In this document: piece by piece, positions 43,132 through 55,446 of the stretch
How positions within the stretch are numbered: the first letter of the stretch is position 1
How the letters are laid out: every line of letters starts with the position of its first letter
NCBI GenBank assembly: GCA_011109175.1
Contig: RDEW01000048.1
Location: 23,445 to 87,444, forward strand
DNA: 64,000 bases
Direction: 5' to 3'
Origin: Dicyema japonicum
Taxonomy: Eukaryota > Dicyemida > Rhombozoa > Dicyemidae
Notes under the pieces: generated by a model
What the model was told of the DNA's origin: nothing
What the model saw: the letters and a program-made list of their open reading frames with translations, nothing else
The model's database searches: none
Translations under genes and position numbers: made by a program

Positions 43132-46100
43132 GACTTTCTCGTAATACAACATAGAATCTCCTGCCCGAGGGCTGAACTGTCAGAGAAAGAAGAGAGAATA
43201 GGTCCTCTACAACAACGAGGTCTTCTCATCGGTTTGGGAATAGTATCACTAGATAGTGAACTGGTCGCCTCCACAGCAGAAGCCACACCAGAGGCCAAGT
43301 CTAATGTACCGACAATCGGTTTAGTGACAGTACCAATAGCCCTTTGACCAATCCTTTAACAACCCCCTGTGAAATTAAAGGTCCATCTAAAAACAACCTT
43401 TGCTCCTTCTTTGACTGCACCGCGGTAAACACTCGACGGGAGACTAGTCAGACCACTCCAAAAACCAAGTCCAAAGCTTTGTACACCAGCGGAAATGTGA
43501 TCCACCGTAGAACGGCGCTGACTATGCATTACTTGTTTCCTTGAAAAGGAATGTTCAGAATCCAAAATTGATGGAGCTACAGTCTCAGAAAGACTTTTAG
43601 TGAACTGGAGTACAACAAAAGGACACCTTTGCGGCTGAATTTGATACTCCATGAGTAACGCTCTTAATGAAACCTTCAACATTTCCCTCTGTAAGGTCAG
43701 CCACACCACTGACGAGATCATTCACCAAACCCAACGGACTCCCCAAGAAGTCAACATATCCAAATATTTTAGCTGCATGTTTGGCCATGTCCTACAATGT
43801 AACTCGAGAAATACATCTTTGTAATGATTTAATATTTCATTGTGCAATCTGTCAAGTCTACGGAAGACATTTCTTCGGATAAACGGATTCAGTGCTATTT
43901 TTGCGTTGTCAAAGTTTATCAGTTTTACTCCATAAGAATTCTTTATTATTTTCAAATCATCGTCCAATGTGGCTTTATGAACACTCAGTAATAACTTCTC
44001 TAACGACAAATGTAATCTGCGAAAAAACAGTTTCGTTTTACTTCCACTCACACTTTCTTGGGAAGATAAAAATTGAATTATCTTCCATAACACCCTTTCT
44101 TCCAAAATGAAACAGAGCTTTTGCATTTTAATTTTAAAATCCTCAAACACAACGATTCCAGGACGACTGCTATATCGACAAGAGAATGACAGATTGGGGA
44201 GATTACTCTTTTTAAAATACACAATGACTGAATCCTTAACTTGCCTAAGCTGATCATCAATCTAAAATTAATGAATATACGACCTGCAACTGGGACACAT
44301 TTACGGTCAAATCATAAACTCCATCATTACTGTTGAATACAACTGATATGTTGTTTAATCGAATATAAACAAGCTCTTCGGGAATATGGTTGATTAGGGA
44401 AATTCCAATTCCCATATTAAACTGAATAGTGCACTGCATAGTGTCAGTTTTCCTAAATTCATGAGCAATCTAGAATAAACAAAAGTGCTACATTATCGAC
44501 AGTAACATGCCTGGTGACACCCTCATCCCATACACTGAAAGTGACCCAATCAGCATTACACCACATATTATGTTTAAAAAAAGTATGACTAGTCTGTTTG
44601 TTCAGTACAACCATATCATCAATCATACTCACATTCATTCCCTTACATTTCAATAGTCCATTCTATATTACTAGTTACAAACTAACTTCATTGAAGTGCC
44701 AGTTAAATTGCTTATTAGTAGTGATGCACAGTCTCCAATGTCCTTTCGATTTGCTGACACTCAAGTAATTATTATCAATATAAATTCTCCCATTTTGATC
44801 GCACTTCCACAGCTGTCTTTTATTGCCAATTTGCTGCTTAGTGATAAATAGATACTTTATCAGACAATATTATATGATTCTCATTATTGTACTCCAATAC
44901 TTTATTAAATTCTGAAGAAATGTAAAACATTTGATTGAGAAAAAGACAGGCATTCCCCGTTTTACTTAAATCTACGCATTGATGGCAGTCCAAAACGCTG
45001 AATTGCAATGAATGTGCCCCAATGGATCATCCAGTGCATACGAATCTACCATTAATAATGACTACAACATGATGAATGCGGCTGTAATGAATGATATTCA
45101 TTATTTTGATGGAAGATAACGTCAACTTTAAATCAGCATAAAATCATACATTTAAATTGTTTTCTATGCAATATGGCATCAATGACTTGTCTCCCCTCGA
45201 AATAATCACACAATAGCATCCACAATAATAAGCAACATCCACACTCACATAATAACACTTTAATGAATTTTTTTCGTGTCTTAATATAATTTGGAAGCTA
45301 TCAATCTTGTTCACTTGTATCCTTCCAGATACTTTTGACGGATTATCTCCTAATATTTGGATTGATAGATATTTTTCATTTTCAAACATCCACCAGTGAA
45401 GGGGTGACTCCTCTTCACTATTTATTACTTCACTCTTACAGTCCTGGGAATAATATATAATATTACTTTAATAGAAGCACATATATTGTACTCCAACAAG
45501 TTCTTGATTACTATATGGGCTGAAACATTCACAATCTTGCAATGTGCCTGTTTCTGCTGTCCCGGGCATACATCTATTCCAACAGTATAGCACCTTTGTG
45601 TTATCAATCAATCATACTCAGAGGTGGATGGATTCATTATACGTCTCACAAACGACGCACATTCAACAGGGAAGGGATCAGACCTGCAATTAATGTATTC
45701 ACTACCATATCAATTCCCCAGAGCTGAATCTGTAACCAATTTTGAGATTGTTCCTTAAATAATAAATTTTACTAACTGATAATCAGACTTGTTCATATAA
45801 AATGGACATGGTTTAGTTTTTGTCCTGCGTAGACAATATCCGTCTCAGCATTCTTAATAATTAATGCAATGTCGGTCATATTAATGAAATAGTAAGGAGA
45901 GGTGACTTTGATCTGAAATACTGAGAGAAAACAACCTCAACGAATCCCCGTAAATATCGATGAATGGTAGCGTCAAGAGTAAGAGGGTTATGGTTGCAAT
46001 CATACATATTAATTGGACAATTGTAACTAGTTGTGCCAGAGTTTATTTTCAGTTGGTCAGTGGACTTGAATCCATCATAAATAAATCCAAACGACAACTC

Positions 46101-49100
46101 ATTCCCAACAATCTACAATAAATGGTATAAAAACAGAATGTAAATGAATATCTGCATTTGACTGAATAGACGTGTTTAATTTTCTTCCATCAGAATAATG
46201 GAATATCATTGGTAAAAGTGTGTAATTTCTAAACTACAATAAGTGGATATAGAGCAATCAAATGTCCTACAACAGGATTTGCTGGGAGATGCTTGTCGAA
46301 TGGGAGTTGTCGTGGATAACCAAGGTTTATTATAGACAAAATATATCTAAATAGAAAATTGGTATCACACCTGTAGACATCACCATTTGTAGTTTTGCAA
46401 TTTACAGTACAACAAACTGATTCTTTCTCAGCCACATCAAACCAGCAAACGGGAACTTTGTAGAACCTTAGCATTCCATGTGTCAGAACTTTGATTGACA
46501 TGTTAGAATTGACAAAATTTAGTGGGACGTGATAGATCTCTCCAGATTCAACAACTATATCCCTTCCAGATAACATGTGCATTCCATCTATCATTAATTG
46601 GATATTATTTTTTAGATTATTAGCGATCACCAAAGTTGAGGTTATAAGAATTGACTTTTTAGTACCCTGCTGAGTAACTGTAGCACTGATACGCCCATTC
46701 TATCATCAGTAAACTGACTACCAGTGAATTGCAAACTACATCACGGAGAAACACGCCTACTGTATCAATTGGAATGGGCTTTAAAATTGGGGATGGTCCG
46801 ACCCTGATTTGTATTCTTCTTAGTTGAAACTCGTTCTGAAAATAAAAAACCTTTAAAACCACATTCCTTGACTGTTCGGCAGTAAAATCAGCAGAATGTG
46901 TGGGTAATACTTCAACCCATGGACTAACTCCTTCAAACACAATGTCCCCGTTATTTTGACAAGGAAAATCATTTTGTGCTGCCACTACTTGAAAATAAAT
47001 AGGCATTCCAATATCATTTTTGATAATATATGGAGTGAATGCATTTCTATATTTGGACGTCCGAGAGAGTACTCCACTCTTAGTGGTGGTTCTATACACA
47101 TCCAACATTGATTTCGTTATATTCATATTCAGAGGAGTATTACCTATTATATTGATAACATTTACTTTCGATTTCTATTTTCACATTGTCAATAAACTTG
47201 TGCTGTATCCTCAACCTAATCTCACTCATAAAAAACTGACTTTAATGGCTCAATAAAGTATTCCCATGTACACATAAATCTGTTGTAGTAAACCCCAAAT
47301 GTGTGGAATGTAGTAACCCCATCAATGTCATCTCCCAACACAAATGAGGAGGTCAAGTCTACAATCAAACCAAAATATTACTTGTTAAAGATAACTCTAC
47401 TAATGGGACATGTATGCAATCATCAATTACCATAATGGAGATACTATCAAAAAACAACTAAAGTACATATAAACTACAACATTAATGTTCCTGACCAACT
47501 TAAATTGTGAATCATCATTTGGCGTACTACTTCCAATAGCACTTCTTAAATTGCTTGGAATTGACTCAAATAATTTCATAATTAAAGATGCGTCATTGTG
47601 TGAAATATTCAATTTGATTCGATCGCAAAAAATCTTGAATTAATATCAAATGTACATCAATGTTTGTACTCTTCAATATTTTGTTGCTTGAAGAGGAATG
47701 TAGAGGTCGATTAATGTCCAAATCAAACTTGAAAGGTTCAATTATGGAGATTGTTGTCTCCTGCATTCTGTTAATCACTGTCGAAAAGAGTTCAACATTT
47801 TCTAGATTACAAAACAGAGGTTGTTCCATATTGTAATCCTGCTTTTGAAAGAGCATGTCACCCTAAATATGTACGTAGTACTCACACCTTAATAACAAGG
47901 GCATTCGAATCAATGAGAGAACAATTCTCCAGAAATATGAACTCAGTACTCCAAAATTCAGCACAAATCTGAATGAATCATGCTGTTCTGTCAAATAACA
48001 TCCTAGGGGTTGGGATAATAAAAAGGTAGTCACATCCATTATGAAATCCAAAATTCCGAAAATTCTCATTGACCGGAAAATTAGTTTTAAGATATTTTCC
48101 CCATCAATAGAGGAATAGTTGATTTCAAGTTGTTTTACATTATCATTGCACTCAACAGAGGAAGATAACACAGTTTTATGGACATTAGCTTTAATAAGTA
48201 ATGTAAATACAGTTAGGTCTACTGTCTTGTCCAACAAACTCATAAGAATGCAAGCTAACCTCACTCCTCCCGTCAGAATATTTTGTGTAAGAAAGAAGTG
48301 ATCTTATTAGATTGAATTGTGCAAGTGCCTGTATAACCACATTTACTATACCTGATTATCATAAACATTTATAATAATGTTGGATAATGACAAGCCGAGT
48401 GATTTGTTAATCCAACATAGTTTTGAATTATCAGTCAAATCAAAGTTAAATTGGTAGCCGAAATTATTAGAAATGACTCCACGAATCAGTGCGTATTGGA
48501 ACCGACTAATATTGAATTCAATTGAAGATAAAACACCATCAAATTTCCAATCCGGTAATTCATGCCTATTATTTCCCAAATTTCTCTTTATATTTAAATT
48601 TAGTTCACATTCTTTATCAATAATATCATTTCCCTAAGGAATTAATACAACACTTACATATTTCTCAAATACAAAGTCATCAAACTCAATCACATTCCCA
48701 TAGAACGAGTCTGACTTTGCTTTCCTTACCACCCCAAATAACATAAAATCACATAATCGTATATCTATCACATCCACAAGAATGTTCTATTATCGTAAAT
48801 TCAAAGATACATTATTCATTATTTGAAGTAATGTCGAATTGTTTGATTCTACTGGCACATTCTCATAAGCATTTCTCAAACTAACCTTTGCAATCCTGCC
48901 GACAAGCACTTCGTCACTCTGCCAAGATGCCGGAATGAATAAATGAGTAAATCAAATCAAGTTTTATCCACTTTGATTGATGTTTTTCGCCAGTGGAATT
49001 GATAGATTTTGCAAAATTATCAACAAATGAGATAATTTCCATAAAGAAACAGTGGACATACAGAATTTTAATATTTGACATTTTCAGTTTAAAACAGCAT

Positions 49101-52100
49101 TCCTCTCCATTTTGGGAATTTTGTTTATTCCTAGATTACAAAACACTCCTTACATTATGTATTGAATGACAATGGGTTTACTCTCATGTCCAACAAGCTT
49201 GTCTCTATATTTTCCATGAAAATCTGCCATATCCATAATATTAAATTTTCCAATGTTGATATCAATCAATTTATGAGAATTATCCTCCTCCACATGAACA
49301 TTTAATGAGTCATTATAATCTCTGTTAGCAAATAGTCTGGTTTGCAAAGTCCCAACACTAATTGACCGGAGGAAATTTCGAAGCTAGTTTTCTTGATTGA
49401 TTTGGAACCTTCTTTTTCAAAAGACGGAAATAAAATCACATAGAAAGATCCAAGTATCCAGGTTGAGTACAATTGAAAGATACTGTAGCCTTAAGTAAAC
49501 ATTGTTGAGATTCTATTGACGACTATGTCGCACATTATTATTTTATATACAATTATTACTAAATTACTTCAAATACTACAGAATGATTCTCATATTATGT
49601 CTCCTTGTTTTTTCTAACAAATAAATATAGAATACAACCATGGAGGATGTCATTAATACGCCACTCTGACTTGTTCAGCAATATTGACCAATCCGCAAAT
49701 GTATTCTTTAATCCATAAATATAGCTTGTAAGAGGAATACAATAGACCGTTAATATCATCAAAGGTTATTCTCACAATTTCACGATTCACTCGGTCCTCA
49801 TATAGTTTGAACTGAACTGAATCAGCCTCAAATGCGACAACAAAACTAGTCAAAGTCATAATATCGGGCATTCCCAATGTTTTTATAATAACTTTGTGGA
49901 ATTGTACTAAGCGTCGATTTAGTGAAACAAGAAGTGAGCATTTGTAGAGTATGTTTGTCAAAATTGAAAATTATTGGCTCAAATACGGTATATTAGTAAT
50001 ATCTTGTTGTGAAACGTGTTGACCATACAATTCATTCGTCAATATCCAATGAGTTTGTGTTGAGGAAAGAAATAAAACGCACATTTCAAACTTAACTTTA
50101 TCCAGAATCGAGGTTTTGTTGGGAAATGAATCGAAATAATTTTCTACAACATTTGATGAATTGGAAATAAAGTGACAGACACACAGATCAGTCACATAAA
50201 TATGAGATATTGGAGTGATCCGACTGTTTATAGTCAAATATTCCTTCACATTCAATAGATTCTTAGAAGGACCAAGTTCTCCGTGTAAGAATGACCCAGT
50301 TTTCAATACAATTCTTCCAAAATGAACAGAGAAGTAATCGGATTTATTGTTCAGAAGAATAGTAGGACTTTCTACTTCAAAATACAAATTGACATTATCC
50401 AACACATTATTTGATGATTTGTAGGACTGGTCAGTTTTGTACTTCAAAATATTATCAATAAATCTAATAATTAGTAGATATGAGAACTGTGACGAATGTA
50501 GATAGCGAAGTGAGGAAATCTTAATGTTAATATCCTGTACAGTCTTGCCACAACAGGTTCTGCTTGAGAATGAACATCTGATGGCCTTAGATGTCTTCTC
50601 ATTGCAACCAATTTCGGCAATAAGGACGTCTGATAACAGCTGAATGTGAGTAAGATAAGACTCCAGTTTGAAATTATCTCCATCTGAATATTACAATAAC
50701 ACAAACTAATTGAAATATCAGCATCAGCATTGTAAAGCCGGATAACATTAAAGGAGACGAATGTAAGTTGATGGAAAGAAGCGTTCAAACTTATTGGAGT
50801 TGCACAAGTTGTTTCATTATTCGGAACCGTCAGCTTAAATTTTGACAATTTACTTAAAAATTTTTCTATTCGTGTTACTATAAATATACCAATTACACAG
50901 AGTTCATTAAATCTACAACTAGCCACCACAACACCATCGACTAAGCACACGCTCACTCGAATTACAGGGTTTCCTACAATCATGCAAATACACAACCATT
51001 CCCCATTCCACCTCTTCCACTCAAATCATAATGAGATGACACCAGCCATTCCTCATTTTCCATAATATCCACATTTGACATTTTAAAATTTATTTTGTTC
51101 GTTTTTGTAGAGCAGATTAGTTGAGCCTGGATATCATTGAGAAGAAGTTTAAGAGAAGACCCGTCTACAATCTGCACATTCGCATTCACCTTGTTTATAT
51201 TAAACGTACAATTTATCAAATTCCCTCCAAATCTGAAATACAGGTAGTAATCATACTCTTTAACAAAAGTCGGTTCTGGCAAGTGAGTCTCAAAATTCAT
51301 ATTAAATTGCTTTATACAGGTTGTGATGATAGCCAACTGAAATATCAATGAAATAAAACTTTTTTGGTGTCAAAATGAAGCACAAGTTCGTCCAGATTAC
51401 CGTCAATAATCAGTTTAGGCCAGGATTCATCCACAATTGATATAATTCGCCTCACTAGTAATAATAACCAATCTACCGTTTTAGAATAAATGACAAATTG
51501 AATCTATCCAGCACGTGCAAGCTCTTGTTATTCCAGTCACTGTTTTCACTTCCTGCGAGTATTTGGAATCCAGTCAGGTCAACACAATATCTGGATAATT
51601 ATATTCACTACCCATCATATATTAAGTCTCTAAAGTCATTTCTAGACACACAAAAGTCTTCACATTCCCGGTATTCTGGAGGTGTGCTGAATTCGACATC
51701 TAATATTACAAACAGTACTAACTCTGCCCAAGATTACTGACTTGTAGTTGTCCAAGGACAATTAGCAAAACATTTCCATGGGAGTCATTAATAAATAATT
51801 GGGGAGCATTTATATTTAAGTCTATGTCCCACCGTTTGTTTTTAAGCTAATAATGATATAATGTAGTACTCTCTCATCACTCTCAACAAACTGGTGACAT
51901 AATTGCCATAAATTGTCCTTGACCGCTGATTGGAGTCTTTCAAAGTTATGAACGAAAATGTCTACTATATTATTTATTACATAACCATTCTTATCCTGGT
52001 CTGGTAGATCAAGCTTTATTAAATTTAATAACTTATATGACAGCCCTGGCACAAACTGGAACGGCATCACTTTGGCAGATAGTCTAAAATAAAATATAAA

Positions 52101-53711
52101 CTAAACCGATAGTCACATGGAGAGTTCTTCGGGAGGATTTCAAAAGAAAAGGATGCGAAATGATCATTCTCTCCCTAAATAATAAAAATATGCAAATACA
52201 AGTGAATAAATAATTCTATTTTGTTCGTTGTTAGTGAGGTCTAATGTACCCAAGGAACCAGACAATTTGAAAGCATCAATTTGTGGTTCGAGTTGTAAAA
52301 AGAATGAAATGTAATCCACATTAAAGCAAAATGATTCATGTATGGAATCAGAGACTGTGAGGCTAATCTTGTCAATTTTAAACAATCCCCTTAGAAATAC
52401 ATCATCCTTGTTGAGTACATCCACGTCGTTCTTTATAGTCGTCAAAAGTTCCATTAATTCATTTCCTTTATGTTAGAACTATGTATACCCAATGCATTCG
52501 CCTCATCCTCGTCTAACTGAGTTCTGCGTACTGATGTTTTGAATTTGTTGAAAAATGAACTCATCCAAGAATTATCTTCATTTTTTGATTTATTATATCT
52601 TTCATTTGCCAGATTCCGTAAACTTAGAATTTCTTTGTAAGAAAGGGTACTCTCTACTCGTTTTTTGACATTCTAACAGTTTTATAAGTATAGAACCTCA
52701 TATTCAAGAGGACAGCTCCCAGTTTCAAGCATGGTTTCCCACATCAATACATAATCGAACGAATCTTTCTTCTTATTTTTACTATTCCTTATTTCATCTA
52801 CTATGACTGCATAAACCGCTTTCCACCATGCACGTGGGCTAAAATTACCATTAAAATACTTTTCCTTCACTGAAATATCGGGTCGCCATTTGTGAAAAGC
52901 AATTTTTTGCGAGCAAATTTTGAATTGTCGAATTAAATCCACTATAAACACTATTTGCTGATGATTAATGGTAAGTTCGATTTCCTTCAGTTGGACATCA
53001 AGATTAAATCGAGGAGTGTCCTTTCCAAGGGGATGAGAACTCTGTTCATAATTGAGAGTGACCAGAGCATTGCATGGATGAATTACCGACTGATCATGAC
53101 AATGTACAGCAAAGTTTGTTATAGCAAGTTTGTGAGAATTCTGGAGTTAATAATTATTCAAACTAAGTTTATGCAGGAAATCGACTCGAACTGAGCAGTG
53201 AGTACTCCGTTGCAGGTTACACTAACATTGTGGAGTTGAATTTCAAATTTATTAAGAATGTTCGTTATAAGAGAACCAACCATGAATCTCCCTTGAGTAA
53301 ATATCTATCAGTTATTTAAATCACGAACTGAATGAGTTTGCTCAACCAAATCGACGTTTATGGCCATATCATCGTATTTCTCTCAAATAAATAACAATAT
53401 ACTATATTGTGGCTTAATTCGCATTCTACGATCACATTGCTTATGTTTAATACATAGTTGCCAGAAAATAGATTAGTTAGCGGTATTTCTATGTATATTC
53501 TCCCAATGGTCCCGCTAATAATATTCAGCGGTAATCTCAGTCTGCTCATTATGTTCTTCCGTAAATGAAGGTCAGTTAAAACGACTCGTCCTGTGATTAC
53601 AATTTTACTAGTACCTGACAGGATTCCAATTTTTAACTGTTCGGAGTTTAGATTATCCACATAATAGCACAGATAAGTATTCAAAAAATTCGTCAATACA
53701 GACGATATCAT
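43132..53711 (-). CDS. VPS13: VPS13 bridge-like lipid-transfer protein, lacking C-terminal PH domain
   Basis: Large tube-shaped protein that carries phospholipids between membranes at contact sites. ATG 53711 starts a chorein N domain (MISSVLTNFLNTYLCYYVDN, LNSEQLKIGILSGTSKI, LPLNIISGTIGRIYIEIPLT). About 10.6 kb follow as many exons with micro-introns (for example 22 nt at 44262-44283). The VAB-like region is at about 47100-46200 (YRNAFTPYIIKNDIGMPIYF). The C-terminal ATG-C-type part is well conserved: LDDDLKIIKNSYGVKLINFD (43970), KIFGYVDFLGSPLGLVNDLV (43770), SVTHGVSNSAAK, RRPRCCRGP (43200), ALGQEIL, stop TAA at 43134-43132. The PH-like domain that normally follows is absent; retroelements begin at the stop. 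A one-base break at about 43337 (GGG run) interrupts VKG-IGTVTKPI. Orthologue type (A/C versus B versus D) is not resolved. Confidence 0.88.
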
Positions 53712-53869
53712 TATTGTTAGTATTCGCTACGTTATTCAATATAAAAATATGTATTTTATTTTTAAATAAAAAATAATTTATTTATGTAATTTTGAAAATA
53801 ACATATCACTCACAAATTTGATGTGGAAATACTCTTTAAAATAAAGTTCCAAAACTTTACCGACAGACC

Positions 53870-54180
53870 ATACACCGTCTGTGGAGTGTGTTTCTGCTGC
53901 ATGGAGATTCGCGTTATCAGAGTCAATGCTCCACCCAATCAATTTACTATATAGGTCGGATCCGGATTTCTTTGATTTTGTGAAGGCAAAAACCTTTTTC
54001 CCATATGTCTGTCCAGGAAAAAGAAAGCCGTCGACCCATAAGTTATTTTCTCAATCGATTTTTTGTGCAAGCACGAGGGCACTGGCTACAATGGAGGACC
54101 ACAGAAGTAAGATGATATTGCTAATTGTGGGAACTGGGATTACCTAACTGTCTGACTAATATTATTAAAAATCATTTTCA
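53870..54180 (+). mobile_element. LINE A-family 3' fragment
   Basis: The plus strand reads VECVSAAWRFALSESML and INLLYRSDP, then ALATMEDHRSKM, ending in TGIT, matching A at 3800-4183 (EYASVAWRFGLSESLVQRIN ... TMEDHRRRM). It has internal deletions. The 3' end is TACCTAACTGTCTGACTAAT and ATTATTAAAA. It lies between VPS13 and PLC-beta. Confidence 0.75.
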
Positions 54181-54589
54181 CAAAACCAAAGAATGTTATA
54201 TTAACTTAGGTCCCGTTTGTGCCACACGTTTCAAAATTTGTTTCACTAGGCGTCTTCATCGGCCTATGCTTTGCGGATTTGTTCGTATATCTTTTCTAGG
54301 TCTTCTGCAGAAGACTGTCTGATTATACTTTGTCTTTTCCTAGGTGATCTTGGAGCTCTAAATAAATAAGAAGTTATAAAAGATTTTTTCCGTTGTTAAA
54401 AAACTTACCTTTTCCGAAATATTTGCCCAACCTGCCACCTATAAATTATCGTCCCTTTTTCGCAATGCGGATAAATGAATTCAGTTACCTTCGACTCTCA
54501 AGTTACCGTAATTATTCTATCAACGGTAAAACCGCTGAATTTTGAAAATATATCAAGAGGCCAACCCTCTCACAAATTGCACCGATTCC

Positions 54590-55140
54590 GCTGATAGGAC
54601 TTTGTGGGTACGTGAAGTTTATTATTATTAGAACTTTCACGAGAATAATATTCATAGCCCGCCTCGCATGTGCAGCAAAAAATATAAGAAAAAGAGTTAG
54701 CTTGCTCCAGGCTTTTCTGTTCTTAGCCAGATCCCCCAGTGTGTCCAGGTCGTTACCAGATGCCAATGTTTTCTTTACGCCTTTAAGATTGTTTTGCAAA
54801 ACAACAGGGAGGGTCGTTCTTGGTCTTCCACGAAAGCGTTTTACATGGAAGGAGTAGTAATCTTCCATGACGATTTTAGGTAGGGATGTCGAGTCCAACC
54901 TCAGAGCGTGTCCAAAAAGTTTCCAACGAGAGCTTATGATCTCGAGACTTATTGGTGTACAGTCACACATATTGTACAGTCCATTCCGCGAGATCATGGA
55001 TGGCCAGGACATTCCAGTTATGTTTCTTGGATGATTCCTGTGAAACGAATCTAGCCTCTCCAATTCCTCTTTTGAGGTGGCCCAGGTCCCAGAGTTGTCT
55101 AGGAGGATTGGTTTGATAAAGGTGTCGTATAACAATATCC
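54590..55140 (-). pseudogene. LINE D-family C-terminal fragment
   Basis: The minus-strand frame reads LYDTFIKPILLDNSGTWATS, KEELERLDSFHRNHPRNITG, TPISLEIISSRWKLFGHALR, FRGRPRTTLPVVLQNNLKG. This is the region after the RT thumb in LINEs of the PQGD type. Neither RT nor 3' end is intact. It sits close to the 3' end of PLC-beta. Confidence 0.7.
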
Positions 55141-55446
55141 TTTGTTTTATGTTACGTGAAGTTTAAAAATAAAAAAAAATTCAAAAATATTTATTAAAAA
55201 TTTTCAACCAGAAAAGGATTCTGCTGTTCTAAACGACATATAAATTGTACAAATTGCTGGTAGAACAGAAAGGGGGCAGCGTTTCTTCCATGTGGTTTTG
55301 AGATTATTTTCAGCTTCTGTTTGAATGCGTGTTTTGCTATTATTTTTATAGTAACTTAAATTTATTAATAAAGTAAAATTTTTACTAACAAAGAAAAAAA
55401 CAAAAATTTTATTAGATATGTGAATACACAAAATTATTTGTAAAAG

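Noticed and set aside
47020-47256. Plus-strand open frame with hydrophobic segment
   Set aside because: Antisense shadow of VPS13 exons.
52955-53194. Plus-strand 79-codon open frame
   Set aside because: It lies antisense inside the well-supported VPS13 gene and has no family resemblance.
54512-55135. Host gene of 207 codons
   Set aside because: The motifs LDSFHR..., SRWKLFGH and FRGRPRTTLP are the post-RT region of D-type LINEs.
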